A DNA stretch of 64,000 bases from Bacillus sp. 165 (GCF_017742235.1 NZ_JAGHKQ010000001.1:496001-560000), one strand, 5' to 3'. Shown: positions 35,648 through 44,683, numbered from the stretch's first letter. A program made the numbers and translations. Notes: a model not told the origin generated them from the sequence alone.

Positions 35648-36835
35648 TTAGTTTGCTTTGAAATTGTAAAGCGGCTTAATAACATTAGCAATTTCGATTG
35701 TGTCTTTTGTATTTTCAACAATCTCACTCATTGTTTTATAAACCATTGGACTCTCATCAAGCGTATTAGCGGAGACAGAAGTAGTCCATACACCTCTCAT
35801 TGTTTCCTCAAAATCCTCTACTTTGAGAGTTTCCTTTGCTTTAGAACGGCTTAGGATTCGTCCAGCTCCATGTGGTCCAGAGAAGTTCCAATCAGGGTTT
35901 CCTTTACCAAAAGCAATAAGGCTCCCGTCTCTCATATTGATAGGGATAACAACTCTCTCATCTTTTTGTGCAGAGATTGCCCCTTTGCGCATAATCATAT
36001 TGTCCATATCAATGTAGTTATGAATGGTTGAGAATTGATCTACAATATGAAAACCCATTTGCTTCACAATTTCTTCTATCATCGCCTTGCGGTTATATGA
36101 AGCATAAACCTGAGCAATCTTCATGTCGTTCATGTAATCATTGAATCCATGCCCATCTAAATATGCTAGTTGCTTAGAAATCTTTGGAGTTTTCACACCA
36201 CGCAATGCCGCATGAATTTCCCTCTCTCTTCCCACTGCTTTTAGTTCCTCGATAATCTTTTCCTTTGTGGATCTCATATCCATAAGTCTCTCATAAGCAA
36301 GGTTTTGATAGTGCTCAGCGACTTGCTTGCCAAGATTACGGCTGCCGCTATGGATAACGATATAGACACGACCATTAGTATCTTCATTTAACTCAATGAA
36401 ATGATTTCCACCACCGAGTGTACCGATACTTTTTCTTGCTCGATCTACATTGATAGGCGCTCGTACTTCATCAAAAGAAATATTGTTAACAAAACGATGC
36501 TCTGTACCACGAATCGCAAAACCGCTTGGTACATACTTGCGAATCATGTCATCTAGCTGATCGAAGTTAATATCATCTTTCGTTTCAGAAAGAATAGCTA
36601 CTTCCATGCCACAACCAATATCGACTCCAACCAAATTTGGCACAATCTTGTCTGTAATTGTCATTGTTGTGCCAATAGTGCAACCAGCACCTGCATGTGT
36701 GTCAGGCATAATCCGAATCTGACTTCCTTGTGTAAATTCCTGATTGCATAATTCAATAATTTGAGCCATAGCAGTTTGTTCTACATTGTCTGTAAATACC
36801 TTTGCTGAGTTATATTTCCCTGTTAATTCCAGCAT
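35648..36835 (-). CDS. rtcB: RtcB-family RNA ligase
   Basis: A 395-residue protein starting at ATG 36835. RtcB joins RNA 3'-phosphate or cyclic phosphate ends to 5'-OH ends using GTP and Mn2+. The metal site and guanylation motifs are seen in order: RIMPDTHAGAGCTIGTTM, NLVGVDIGCGMEVAIL (Asp and Cys metal ligands), GTLGGGNHFIELNE, IVIHSGSRNLGKQVAEHY, and SGPHGAGRILSRSKAKE with the His that takes GMP. The length fits the shorter bacterial branch. It follows a damaged Cas4-like gene 54 bases upstream in the same direction, probably an old operon. Confidence 0.9.
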   Translation of the reverse strand: MLELTGKYNSAKVFTDNVEQTAMAQIIELCNQEFTQGSQIRIMPDTHAGAGCTIGTTMTITDKIVPNLVGVDIGCGMEVAILSETKDDINFDQLDDMIRKYVPSGFAIRGTEHRFVNNISFDEVRAPINVDRARKSIGTLGGGNHFIELNEDTNGRVYIVIHSGSRNLGKQVAEHYQNLAYERLMDMRSTKEKIIEELKAVGREREIHAALRGVKTPKISKQLAYLDGHGFNDYMNDMKIAQVYASYNRKAMIEEIVKQMGFHIVDQFSTIHNYIDMDNMIMRKGAISAQKDERVVIPINMRDGSLIAFGKGNPDWNFSGPHGAGRILSRSKAKETLKVEDFEETMRGVWTTSVSANTLDESPMVYKTMSEIVENTKDTIEIANVIKPLYNFKAN

Positions 36836-36888
36836 CTAGCTACCTCCCCCTTAATCAGCCTTTGCTATCTTCAAAAATCAGAAGTTCC

Positions 36889-37357
36889 CTAATTGGAAGC
36901 TTCACCTTCATTAAAATATAAATCCTGCCACTCTTCCTCTGAAACTGGAAGATGGCATGTATTTCGAAAGTCACAATAGTGACACATAATATCTAATGTA
37001 GTTCCTTCTCTTGCCGGTAACTCCCGACGATTCGAATACTCAATGACCTTCTTAATCTCGGAGATAACTTGATTCATAAGTTCTCCATTGTATTTCACCA
37101 CAAAATACTTAGACTCCTGTGTGTCTTTGTTTTCATAGTAAACTAGCCCTTTCCGAATACCCATTAGATAAAAGTAGAGTTGCAACTGCATCTCATGCTC
37201 TTTTTTAGGCTTGGTCTTAGGTACCTTTTCGTAGTTCTTATTCTTAATTGACTTCAGTTCTACGATAAGGATATGATTAGCAGGACCTCGATAGACCTCC
37301 TTATTACCATCCTTCGGATCATACGAGACAAGTTCCTCTGCATCTTCTTCTTCCTGA
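36889..37357 (-). pseudogene. Cas4-like PD-(D/E)XK nuclease, N-terminus lost
   Basis: The frame reads EEEDAEELVSYDPKDGNKEV, then HILIVELKSIKN with the E-x-K catalytic pair, MQLQLYFYLM with the conserved Gln, and ends with CHYCDFRNTCHLP, three Cys of the Fe-S site typical of Cas4/RecB-like nucleases. A full protein has a further 60-100 N-terminal residues with a fourth Cys and a catalytic His. Here the coding sequence stops abruptly at 37357, where the 39-bp terminator repeat begins; the only start in frame is a GTG inside that hairpin at 37371. I treat it as truncated. It is not linked to a CRISPR array. Confidence 0.7.
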
Positions 37358-37358
37358 A

Positions 37359-37397
37359 AAAAACTGAGCACGGGCTACCACCCGTGCTCAGTTTTTT
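37359..37397 (+). repeat. Right copy of the 39-bp terminator repeat
   Basis: It is identical to 35319-35357 except for A to C in the loop, and in the same orientation. Since it follows no plus-strand gene, it is misplaced as a terminator and marks a rearrangement joint at the broken Cas4-like gene. Confidence 0.85.
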
Positions 37398-37629
37398 AAA
37401 AGTGAATTTTTCTGTACTGTTCCTACAGCCATAATGAATTTATGGATTGTTATAAAAAATGGCTCAAATCATATTTGTTTTACAAAGAAGCCTGCCCTCT
37501 TTGCAATTCAAAGCTTTTTTAAAGATTTTCGTTTTAAAATTAATAATTTCTTTATGTTCCATTCAACTTCTACTAACACTTTTCCGATATGATTGAACTT
37601 ACAAATATAATCGGGAAGGAGCATTTTCG

Positions 37630-38025
37630 ATGATTAGAAAGCATAAAGAGCATGTATGGAACACCGCTTTATCTTCTCACACTGCGTTATTTATTGATCC
37701 TCTGCTTGAGAAAACAAAAATACGAAAACCACTTACCCCGGTACCTGTGAACGTTATAAGCATCCATGTAAATAAACCAAAGCTGAAAATGAAAATCGGA
37801 CAAGCTGAAAGTATTACATTTAGTATTATTCCCGTAAACGCAACAAATAAAAAAGTACATTGGGTTGTCAGCAATCCCGATGTTGTTCATTTAGAAATTG
37901 AAAACGGCAAAGCCGCAGTAAAAGGAAAGCGGGCAGGACGAACTATTATTGTAGTGACTACTGAAGACGGAAAATACCGCGATTTATGTGAAATTACAGT
38001 ACATAATTTTTTAAATGGCAGGTAA
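37630..38025 (+). CDS. BIG2 (Ig-like) domain protein
   Basis: A 131-residue protein starting at ATG 37630 after GGAAGGAGC. Residues 42-128 form one bacterial Ig-like group 2 domain: VISIHVNKPKLKMKIGQAES, then VNATNKKVHWVVSNPDVVHL, and VKGKRAGRTIIVVTTEDGKY. BIG2 domains usually occur on surface proteins, but no signal peptide or anchor is present here. A short polar N-terminus of about 40 residues precedes it. Its role may be in the spore or cytosol; this is a guess. A strong hairpin follows. Confidence 0.8.
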   Translation: MIRKHKEHVWNTALSSHTALFIDPLLEKTKIRKPLTPVPVNVISIHVNKPKLKMKIGQAESITFSIIPVNATNKKVHWVVSNPDVVHLEIENGKAAVKGKRAGRTIIVVTTEDGKYRDLCEITVHNFLNGR

Positions 38026-38043
38026 ATCCTAGTCTAATAGCAG

Positions 38044-38078
38044 TACTATCAGCAGGAGGCTTTTTCCTGCTGATAGTA
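38044..38078 (+). terminator. Terminator of the BIG2 gene
   Basis: TACTATCAGCAGGA / TCCTGCTGATAGTA hairpin (14 bp). Confidence 0.75.
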
Positions 38079-38117
38079 TTCTCCAATTAGCGCTCACTCT
38101 CTCGGCTTACTCTATCT

Positions 38118-39026
38118 TTACGCCCCTTCTCTTACAACCTCAGTGTACGGAGTTTTCTTTTGCTGCTGTATTAAAAAGAAAAATACTCCTGCTAGCACAA
38201 GCATTCCTCCAATAATTTGCCAGCCAACTAGACGTTCTCCTAATAACAAGATAGCCAGTATAGTCGCTCCTACAGGTTCCCCTAAAATACTCATAGAAAT
38301 AGTTGTAGCATTTACAAAGTTTAACAGCCAATTATTAATGACATGCGCCAATGTCGGTACGGTAGCCAATAATAGAAAAATCCCCCATTCTCGGGAGTCA
38401 TACCCTGTAAATGCTGTTCCTGCAGCCAGATTATATACAGTTAACACCATGGATGCAAATAAAAATACACAAAAGCTGTAAATCCAGTGTGATACTTTTT
38501 TGACTGTACTTTGCCCAATTAATAAGTAGCCCACAACGGCAATGACGCTCAAAAAGGAAAGAATATCACCAAGAATGGCCTTGCTGTTTAAAGCAAAATC
38601 CCCCCAACCAATCATCATTGCTCCTATTATAGCAATTCCCATCGTCATTAGAGCTGAAGCTGTTGTGCGTTCCTTAAACACAAAAAAACCGCCGATCAAG
38701 GACACGATTGGCTGCAATGCAAGAATAATTGTAGAACTGGCGACTGTCGTCAACTTCAAAGACCCGAACCAAAGTACAAAGTGCAATGCCAAAAAGAAAC
38801 CCGAAAAAAATAATAAATACCAATCTTTCTTACCTATCTTTTTAAAATCGTCCCGTTTTCTCCATACAATTGGCACCAATAAGAGACTTGCCAGCCACAT
38901 GCGATACATACTTAAAATCGAAGCGGGTGCATGTGACCATTTCACAAAAATAGCTGAAAAAGATATAGCAATAATAGCAATGACTAGCGGCAATCCAATT
39001 GATGGTTTTTCTTCCTTCTGTTTCAT
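38118..39026 (-). CDS. EamA/DMT-family transporter
   Basis: A 302-residue membrane protein with ten likely helices in two EamA repeats. ATG 39026 (MKQKEEKPSIGLPLVIAIIA) follows AAAGGACGTAGGG; the longer frame adds 20 residues with no ribosome site. The first repeat ends near STIILALQPIVSLIGGFFVF and the second has the matching SMSILGEPVGATILAILLLG, which is the conserved helix pair of the family. Members move amino acids, nucleotide sugars or drugs; the substrate is not predictable. Confidence 0.87.
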   Translation of the reverse strand: MKQKEEKPSIGLPLVIAIIAISFSAIFVKWSHAPASILSMYRMWLASLLLVPIVWRKRDDFKKIGKKDWYLLFFSGFFLALHFVLWFGSLKLTTVASSTIILALQPIVSLIGGFFVFKERTTASALMTMGIAIIGAMMIGWGDFALNSKAILGDILSFLSVIAVVGYLLIGQSTVKKVSHWIYSFCVFLFASMVLTVYNLAAGTAFTGYDSREWGIFLLLATVPTLAHVINNWLLNFVNATTISMSILGEPVGATILAILLLGERLVGWQIIGGMLVLAGVFFFLIQQQKKTPYTEVVREGA

Positions 39027-39171
39027 GTTCCCTACGTCCTTTCTGTTTCCTGCCACTATTATAATACTCCATAAATATTCTATCATTGTAGACTTTGCGA
39101 TTCTATATTTTTGTTGTTCTTATGTTAATATAGAAAAGAACGTTTCAACAATTTTCACAGGGGAGATTATC

Positions 39172-39903
39172 ATGACACAAACTTTAGGACTTATTCAAGA
39201 ACTCTCACTTTACAGCACCTCGTTGCAGGAAGAGATAACCTTACTTGTCTACTTGCCTACAAGCTATACACCTTTACTGAAGCACACTCTTGTCATAGCA
39301 CAAGATGGCAAAGACTACTTCCAATTTGGGAAAGCAGGAAAAGTCATTGAGCAGCTCCAAAAAGAAGGAACAATCGAACGTACTATCATAGTCGGTATTC
39401 CTTATAAAAACGTAGAGGACCGAAAAGAAAAATATCATCCTAATGGTTCACAAAATGAGGCATATATCCGTTTCTTAGCCCATGAGCTTGTTCCATACCT
39501 TGATGAGCATTTTTCAACATATCAAGTTGGAAGCGGCCGTGTTCTTCTCGGTGATTCTCTCGGAGGAACTGTATCCCTCATGACAGCACTAATGTATCCG
39601 CATACATTCGGCAAGGTGATCATGCAATCACCATTTGTAAATGACACTGTGCTCAATAGAGTGAAATCCTTTACTCAGTCTCATTTACTGGAACTGTATC
39701 ATATCATTGGAACGCAGGAAACACATGTAAAAACAACGGATGGAAAAATTCGCGATTTTGTACAACCGAATGCTGATTTAAATCATCTGCTTACCAAAAA
39801 AGGATTCCCTTATATATACAAGGAATTTGATGGTGACCATACTTGGAAGCATTGGCAAAAAGACTTACCATCTGCCTTTACAAATATGTTACAGCTTAAA
39901 TAA
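39172..39903 (+). CDS. yjcH: Esterase of the esterase-D/enterochelin-esterase type (YjcH-like)
   Basis: A 243-residue alpha/beta hydrolase starting at ATG 39172 after CAGGGGAG; the much longer open frame upstream is the antisense of the EamA gene. The nucleophile elbow is [15 protein letters not shown] (Ser in GDSLG), the oxyanion strand region is [11 protein letters not shown], and the His is in [11 protein letters not shown] near the end. The order yjcH-yjcG-yjcF is the same as in B. subtilis, where its substrate is not known. A small ester or iron-siderophore substrate is possible. Confidence 0.85.
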   Translation: MTQTLGLIQELSLYSTSLQEEITLLVYLPTSYTPLLKHTLVIAQDGKDYFQFGKAGKVIEQLQKEGTIERTIIVGIPYKNVEDRKEKYHPNGSQNEAYIRFLAHELVPYLDEHFSTYQVGSGRVLLGDSLGGTVSLMTALMYPHTFGKVIMQSPFVNDTVLNRVKSFTQSHLLELYHIIGTQETHVKTTDGKIRDFVQPNADLNHLLTKKGFPYIYKEFDGDHTWKHWQKDLPSAFTNMLQLK

Positions 39904-40000
39904 CACCTCCTTATATTCTGAATTATTTGATATAATAAAAAAAGGATGTACCTTTTCTAAATATCATATATATTGGCTTATAATAAAGGGGGACTTTCTC

Positions 40001-40516
40001 ATGAAATTCGGAATCGTTATATTTCCGTCAAAATCTATTCAAGATACAGCAAACTCTTATCGTATGCGTTATGATTCTCACTACGCACTTGTTCCGCCTC
40101 ATATCACACTAAAGCCTGCATTTGAAGCGGATGAAAATGAAATAAATCAAATCGTTAATGAATTGAATGAAATTGCAAACAAGGTACCCCCTTTCACACT
40201 GCGGGTCCGAAATGTGAATTCCTTCTATCCAGTAAATAATGTAATTTATTTTAAAGTCGAAAAATCAGATGAATTAACATCATTAAATGAAAAAATGCAC
40301 TCAGGTTATTTTTCTCAAGAGAGAGAATATGCGTTCGTTCCTCATATTACAATTGGTCAAAAAATGTCAGACGATGAACATTCTGATGTATTAGGTCGCC
40401 TAAAAATGATGGATTTTAACCACGAACAAACAGTTGACCGCTTCCATTTGCTTTATCAATTAGACAACGGAGCATGGACAGTATACGAAACATTCCATTT
40501 AGGAAAGGAACAATAA
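40001..40516 (+). CDS. yjcG: 2'-5' RNA ligase-like phosphoesterase (YjcG)
   Basis: A 171-residue protein starting at ATG 40001 after AAAGGGGGAC. It has the two HxT motifs of the 2H phosphoesterase fold: [10 protein letters not shown] near residue 34 and [10 protein letters not shown] near 115. Such enzymes act on 2',3'-cyclic phosphates or 2'-5' bonds. The length and the place beside yjcF and yjcH match YjcG. No ligase partner is needed. Confidence 0.92.
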   Translation: MKFGIVIFPSKSIQDTANSYRMRYDSHYALVPPHITLKPAFEADENEINQIVNELNEIANKVPPFTLRVRNVNSFYPVNNVIYFKVEKSDELTSLNEKMHSGYFSQEREYAFVPHITIGQKMSDDEHSDVLGRLKMMDFNHEQTVDRFHLLYQLDNGAWTVYETFHLGKEQ

Positions 40517-40520
40517 AACA

Positions 40521-40943
40521 TTGAATATTGCAATAGTAGAAAACGAAAAGCAACTGCAGGATGCTTTTTCCGTCCGTAAACAAGTATTTGTGGATGAACA
40601 AAAGGTATCAGCAGCAGAAGAATACGATGAACATGATCCTACCGCAACACATGTTGTGTTATATGATAACGGAGTGCCGGTTGGTGCAGGACGGATGAGA
40701 GAGCTTGACGGCTACGGAAAAATGGAGCGCATTTGTGTTCTTTCTTCTCACCGCAAATGCGGAGCCGGAAGACTAATCATGGATGCATTGGAACATACAG
40801 CTGCTGAGCAAGGACTGAAAAAAGCAAAGCTTCATGCACAAACTCAAGCTGAATCTTTTTACAAAAAGCTTGGATATGATACTGTATCTGATGTGTTCAT
40901 GGAAGCTGACATTCCTCATGTTGTCATGAAAAAACCATTATAA
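40521..40943 (+). CDS. yjcF: GNAT-family acetyltransferase (YjcF)
   Basis: A 140-residue protein that starts at a TTG (40521), 4 bases after the yjcG stop, so coupled to it. AAAGGA lies within the end of yjcG. The acetyl-CoA site is MERICVLSSHRKCGAGRLIM, with a CGAGRL variant of the usual RGxGxG loop, then ESFYKKLGYDTVSDVFME. YjcF structure is known but not its substrate. The final IPHVVMKKPL is typical of the ElaA/YjcF group. Confidence 0.88.
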   Translation: MNIAIVENEKQLQDAFSVRKQVFVDEQKVSAAEEYDEHDPTATHVVLYDNGVPVGAGRMRELDGYGKMERICVLSSHRKCGAGRLIMDALEHTAAEQGLKKAKLHAQTQAESFYKKLGYDTVSDVFMEADIPHVVMKKPL

Positions 40944-40986
40944 AAAGAAGACGAGAACAAAAGATGTTCTCGTCTTCTTTTTTTCC
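40943..40986 (+). terminator. Terminator of the yjcHGF unit
   Basis: AAAGAAGACGAGAAC paired with GTTCTCGTCTTCTTT, followed by a T run. Confidence 0.9.
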
Positions 40987-41046
40987 TTTCTGATATTTGG
41001 TAAGATGAAGATTGCTGATATTGAACGTGTGGCAGGAGGTTAGCTT

Positions 41047-43332
41047 ATGGACATTGCACGGTATAACCAAAAAGAAATCAACTTGTTATATTATCCAAGA
41101 GAACATTATCAAACACTCTATGAAGCTAGTCTTCGTGGTGAAGTAAGCTGTATTAACTGTGGCGAACAGGTGAGATTATATTTGGGCATTCAAAAAAAAC
41201 CTTATCTTTACCATACCTTACAAAAAGAAACCTATGAATGCGATGCAGCAGCTCATGCAAGGAAGCAAGAAAAAAAACAGGAGCTTGTTGCAATTGGTAC
41301 ACAATATGTTGAACAAAATGGTTTTCGTATTCCAAAAGAACGCAGCATTTCTGAAGAGCAGACATTCTCGTCACTATGGAAAGACTCACAACCAATCAAA
41401 AGTATTCCAGAGTTTCAAGAAAGAACCGAAATCGAAAGCTACTCAATTTTAAACGAAGAAAACTTTCCTCTTGATTCTGCCCAATATGAAGCTGTTACAC
41501 ATATTGACGGCCCTCTTCTCATTTTAGCAGGGGCTGGCAGCGGAAAAACACGTGTATTGACTGCGCGTACTGCTTACATGATTCATGAGAGGAAAATAGA
41601 CGCAAAGTCTATTATGCTTGTAACCTTTACTACAAAGGCAGCACAAGAAATGAAAGAACGCTTGCAGCGTTTTTCTACCCTGTCAGCAAAAGAACTGAAG
41701 TCTCTTGTTGTTGGTACATTTCACAGCATTTTCTATAAAATGCTCCTGCACCACGATTCCGAACGCTGGTCCCCAAACTCTTTGCTGAAATATGAATGGC
41801 AAATGGACCGTATTCTAAAAGAAGCTGGTGCAGAAATCGGCATTGATGAAAAAGAATTTGCATACGATCAAGCTCTTCAGCAAATCAGCTACTGGAAAAA
41901 TACATTAACAGACGAAAGCACTATTATCCCAAGCAGTCCTTGGGAAGATAAGGCGTTGTATTTATATCGGCGATACGAGCAGCTGAAACAGGAACGCAAA
42001 TTATTCGACTTTGATGATATGCTGTATGGTTGCTATGAGCTATTACAAAACAATGAGGAGCTATTACAACGCTACCAAAACCGCTTCCATTATTTTTTAA
42101 TTGATGAATTTCAAGATATAAACAAAGTACAGTATGAAATTATGAAAATGCTGTCTAATCATACCAATAATATTTGCGTAGTTGGAGACGATGATCAATC
42201 CATTTATGCCTTCCGTGGCAGCGATCCTTCCTTTATACTAAACTTTGATAATGACTACAAAGATGCGGCCATTGTGACATTAAATCAAAACTACCGTTCT
42301 TCTCACAGCATCGTAACTACTGCTAACAAAGTAATACGAATAAATAAAAACCGAAGAGCCAAAAAAATGAAAGCCCAATTTCACTCTTATTCCCTTCCAT
42401 CCTTTTTCTTCCCTTATGATGAAGAGGAAGAAGCAACAATGATTGTGACGGATTTGAAAGAGCGAATCGAAAATGGCGCCAATCCATCTGACTTCGCTGT
42501 TTTGTATAGAACCCATTCAGCAGCACGTGCTATGTTTGAACGCCTTTCGCAATCTCATCTACCTTTTATTATGGAGAAGGATTCTGAGTCATTTTATCAA
42601 CGGCGCATCGTCCGAAGCATGCTTGCATATTTGCGTTTAAGCCTAAATGAAGATGATGTGAAAGCGATGAACGATTTAATTGTATCGCTGTTCTTAAAGC
42701 AATCTGTCCTGCAAGACTTGAAAGCCATCAGTATATTAGAGGATTGTTCACTTGTCCAAGCTTTAACAAAACTGAAGAATATCCACCCTTTCCAGCAAAA
42801 GAAGCTGCAAAAGATTGTACCGTTGTTTAAAACGTTAAAGGATGCCTCTCCCCTCGTCGCTATAGGAATAATAGAAAAAGAAATGGGATTTTCTGATTTT
42901 ATAAAAAAGCGCGGCAGTGAAGGCAATACAATGGAAAAAGGATCTGACGATATTCGGGACTTAAAAGTGGCCGCGAAAAAGTTCACCACAGTTCTTGCCT
43001 TTATATCTCATGCAGATCATATGATTGCTATGAATGAAGAAATGAAAAAATTAAGTAAAACATATGACAATGCTATTCAATTATTAACCATTCATCGATC
43101 GAAAGGATTAGAATATAAGCATGTGTATGTACTTGGAGCAGTCGACGGGTGTTTACCCCATGATTATTCATTAGAGGCATATCGAGACGGGAATAGTGCA
43201 CCGCTTGAAGAAGAACGACGTTTAACGTATGTGGCTATGACTCGTGCCAAAGAGTCCCTGAATGTTTCTGTACCGCAAACACGCCGGGGCCGAACAGCAT
43301 ATCCGTCACGCTTTATTAAACCCCTTTTCTAA
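41047..43332 (+). CDS. yjcD: UvrD/Rep-type SF1 DNA helicase (YjcD)
   Basis: A 761-residue 3'-5' helicase starting at ATG 41047 after CAGGAGGT. Residues 30-85 carry a CoiA-like zinc segment (CINCGEQVRLYLGIQKKPYL). The helicase core has ILAGAGSGKTRVLTART (motif I) near 157, FHYFLIDEFQDINKVQYEIM (motif II), VVGDDDQSIYAFRGSDPSF (motif III), TLNQNYRSSHSI (motif IV), IQLLTIHRSKGLEYKHVYV (motif V) and RLTYVAMTRAKESL (motif VI). It matches YjcD of B. subtilis in size. It likely works in repair or in processing branched DNA. It is a single-gene unit. Confidence 0.92.
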   Translation: MDIARYNQKEINLLYYPREHYQTLYEASLRGEVSCINCGEQVRLYLGIQKKPYLYHTLQKETYECDAAAHARKQEKKQELVAIGTQYVEQNGFRIPKERSISEEQTFSSLWKDSQPIKSIPEFQERTEIESYSILNEENFPLDSAQYEAVTHIDGPLLILAGAGSGKTRVLTARTAYMIHERKIDAKSIMLVTFTTKAAQEMKERLQRFSTLSAKELKSLVVGTFHSIFYKMLLHHDSERWSPNSLLKYEWQMDRILKEAGAEIGIDEKEFAYDQALQQISYWKNTLTDESTIIPSSPWEDKALYLYRRYEQLKQERKLFDFDDMLYGCYELLQNNEELLQRYQNRFHYFLIDEFQDINKVQYEIMKMLSNHTNNICVVGDDDQSIYAFRGSDPSFILNFDNDYKDAAIVTLNQNYRSSHSIVTTANKVIRINKNRRAKKMKAQFHSYSLPSFFFPYDEEEEATMIVTDLKERIENGANPSDFAVLYRTHSAARAMFERLSQSHLPFIMEKDSESFYQRRIVRSMLAYLRLSLNEDDVKAMNDLIVSLFLKQSVLQDLKAISILEDCSLVQALTKLKNIHPFQQKKLQKIVPLFKTLKDASPLVAIGIIEKEMGFSDFIKKRGSEGNTMEKGSDDIRDLKVAAKKFTTVLAFISHADHMIAMNEEMKKLSKTYDNAIQLLTIHRSKGLEYKHVYVLGAVDGCLPHDYSLEAYRDGNSAPLEEERRLTYVAMTRAKESLNVSVPQTRRGRTAYPSRFIKPLF

Positions 43333-43336
43333 CACG

Positions 43337-43370
43337 AAAAACCAGAGCCCACAAAACAGCTCTGGTTTTT
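43337..43370. terminator. Two-way terminator between yjcD and the Gln-rich gene
   Basis: AAAAACCAGAGC / GCTCTGGTTTTT arms (43337-43348, 43359-43370), with T runs in both directions. Confidence 0.88.
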
Positions 43371-43530
43371 ATTTTTTCTGTTCTTCATCATTCTGCATAG
43401 TCATTTTCTTTTTCTTTTTGTTGCAGCCACAATCAGGTTTTTTAATATAGCCTTGATCATATAATTGCTGTTGCATTTGATAATATTGCCATTGATTGAG
43501 AGGTTGTTGGCCCATAGGACGTTTCTGCAT
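43369..43530 (-). CDS. Small Gln/Lys-rich protein, possibly spore-related
   Basis: A 53-residue protein from ATG 43530 (GGAGCGAAGTAAAG upstream). It has a Gln/Tyr-rich first half (LNQWQYYQMQQQLYDQ), a KPDCGC pair of Cys, six basic residues (NKKKKKK) and an acidic tail. Such Q/Y/K-rich small proteins are common in the spore coat and could be cross-linked there. It is convergent with yjcD and shares its terminator; the next minus gene upstream is the sporulation gene yjcA. The function is inference. Confidence 0.65.
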   Translation of the reverse strand: MQKRPMGQQPLNQWQYYQMQQQLYDQGYIKKPDCGCNKKKKKMTMQNDEEQKK

Positions 43531-43603
43531 CTTTACTTCGCTCCTCTGCTATTTCTAGATTCTTATTATCATATGAATCTACACGGAGAACGTGCCCCTA
43601 TTT

Positions 43604-43960
43604 TTATTCATCCTTCAGCTTGCTAACGATCACTTCAATAACCGCAGCAATACCTGCAACTGCCAATAACAACAACAATGGTTCAGCCACTTTCGGTATA
43701 TAGTAATAAATTATAAGCAAAAATGCTGTACTCCATATCCCTGTACACCAATAGCAGCTTAACAGCTCCCCGATGAATTTTTGTATTCCTCTTCCTTTAA
43801 TTCGAATATAAGTAACTGCTTCTCCATCCTCCTCTATAACTTGTTTTTCTTCAATGAAGGGTACTCGTATAAACTTTGTGATTTTATCAAATACAAGAAG
43901 ACGCGTCAGCCTAAAGCTTGCAAAGGCAAAAATAACCAGAAGGAACCAGCTCGTAAACAT
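43604..43960 (-). CDS. yjcA: DUF1360 sporulation membrane protein (YjcA-like)
   Basis: A 118-residue protein starting at ATG 43960 after GAGGGGAG. Three hydrophobic segments (residues 2-20, 68-85, 92-110) flank a cytosolic loop with KFIRVPFIEEKQVIEEDGEA and the family motif LLSCYWCTGIWSTAF. It matches DUF1360 proteins such as YjcA and YngL, of which YjcA is made in sporulation. It lies between the small Gln-rich gene and the coat gene cluster. Confidence 0.85.
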   Translation of the reverse strand: MFTSWFLLVIFAFASFRLTRLLVFDKITKFIRVPFIEEKQVIEEDGEAVTYIRIKGRGIQKFIGELLSCYWCTGIWSTAFLLIIYYYIPKVAEPLLLLLAVAGIAAVIEVIVSKLKDE

Positions 43961-44131
43961 CTCCCCTCACTCCCTTCATATTCCTAATCAAGCAGCTATC
44001 CTATACAGCTGTTTATCCCTCATCAGTACATGCCCATTTACGAAAAAATAGGATAACATCAGTAACCGATTGTATCTCGTTTCAATATCTTAATAGTGTA
44101 AAACAAAACTTAATGATAAGGAGTGAAATTC

Positions 44132-44656
44132 ATGAGTTGTAATGATAAAAAAGGTAAATTTGACTCTCACTGTGTATGTGACGTGGTTAAATTTATTAAC
44201 GAACTACAAGACGCTGTAACTGATACTTGCCCAACTGGCTGTGATACACCATTTTTAGGAGCTAATACAGCCGCCCCTTTCGCTAATACTCGTCCTTTCG
44301 TTCTATATACAAAATCAGGAGACTTATTCTTACCATCTAACTGCTTTAAATTCGCTGGGGACTTCTTCACAATTTCTCCATTCCTACGAGTGGAAAGTGT
44401 AGACGATTGCTGTGCAGTCCTTAGAGTCTTAACTCCAGTAGCTGAAGATCATGATGACGATTGTCATTCAAGAGGCTCCAAACATTCCTTGCAAGAAGAA
44501 GCAAGAGAATTGATTTGTGCATTTACAAATGGTCTTCATAATGGTCACAAAACTATACCTGTAAACCTAGAAGCATCGAACTCCTGTATAACAGTAGACC
44601 TCAATTGCTTCTGTGCTATTCAATGCTTACGCGACACTCGTGTAAGAGGAGTATAA
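44132..44656 (+). CDS. Spore coat/exosporium protein, CotY/CotZ/ExsY family
   Basis: A 174-residue Cys-rich protein from ATG 44132 after AAGGAGTG. The family core is clear: DVVKFINELQDAVTDTCPTG, then CDTPFLGANTAAPFANTRPF and the C-terminal DLNCFCAIQCLRDTRV. FRVESVDDCCAVLRVL in the middle also fits. It has 13 or so Cys residues for cross-linking and self-assembly into the outer spore shell. It is about 20 residues longer than ExsY/CotY of B. cereus because of a His/Asp/Ser-rich insert (EDHDDDCHSRGSKH). It should be made in the mother cell under sigma-K and GerE control. Confidence 0.9.
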   Translation: MSCNDKKGKFDSHCVCDVVKFINELQDAVTDTCPTGCDTPFLGANTAAPFANTRPFVLYTKSGDLFLPSNCFKFAGDFFTISPFLRVESVDDCCAVLRVLTPVAEDHDDDCHSRGSKHSLQEEARELICAFTNGLHNGHKTIPVNLEASNSCITVDLNCFCAIQCLRDTRVRGV

Positions 44657-44683
44657 CTCCATCGTAAACTAAAAAACTATATG

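Noticed and set aside
36889..37357. Cas4-like protein as a sign of a CRISPR system
   Set aside because: It is truncated and beside rtcB, with no array, cas1 or cas2 in the window. Stand-alone Cas4/RecB-like nucleases are common.
38542..39171. Long N-terminal extension of the esterase gene
   Set aside because: That part is antisense to the EamA transporter; a good ribosome site and ATG lie at 39172.
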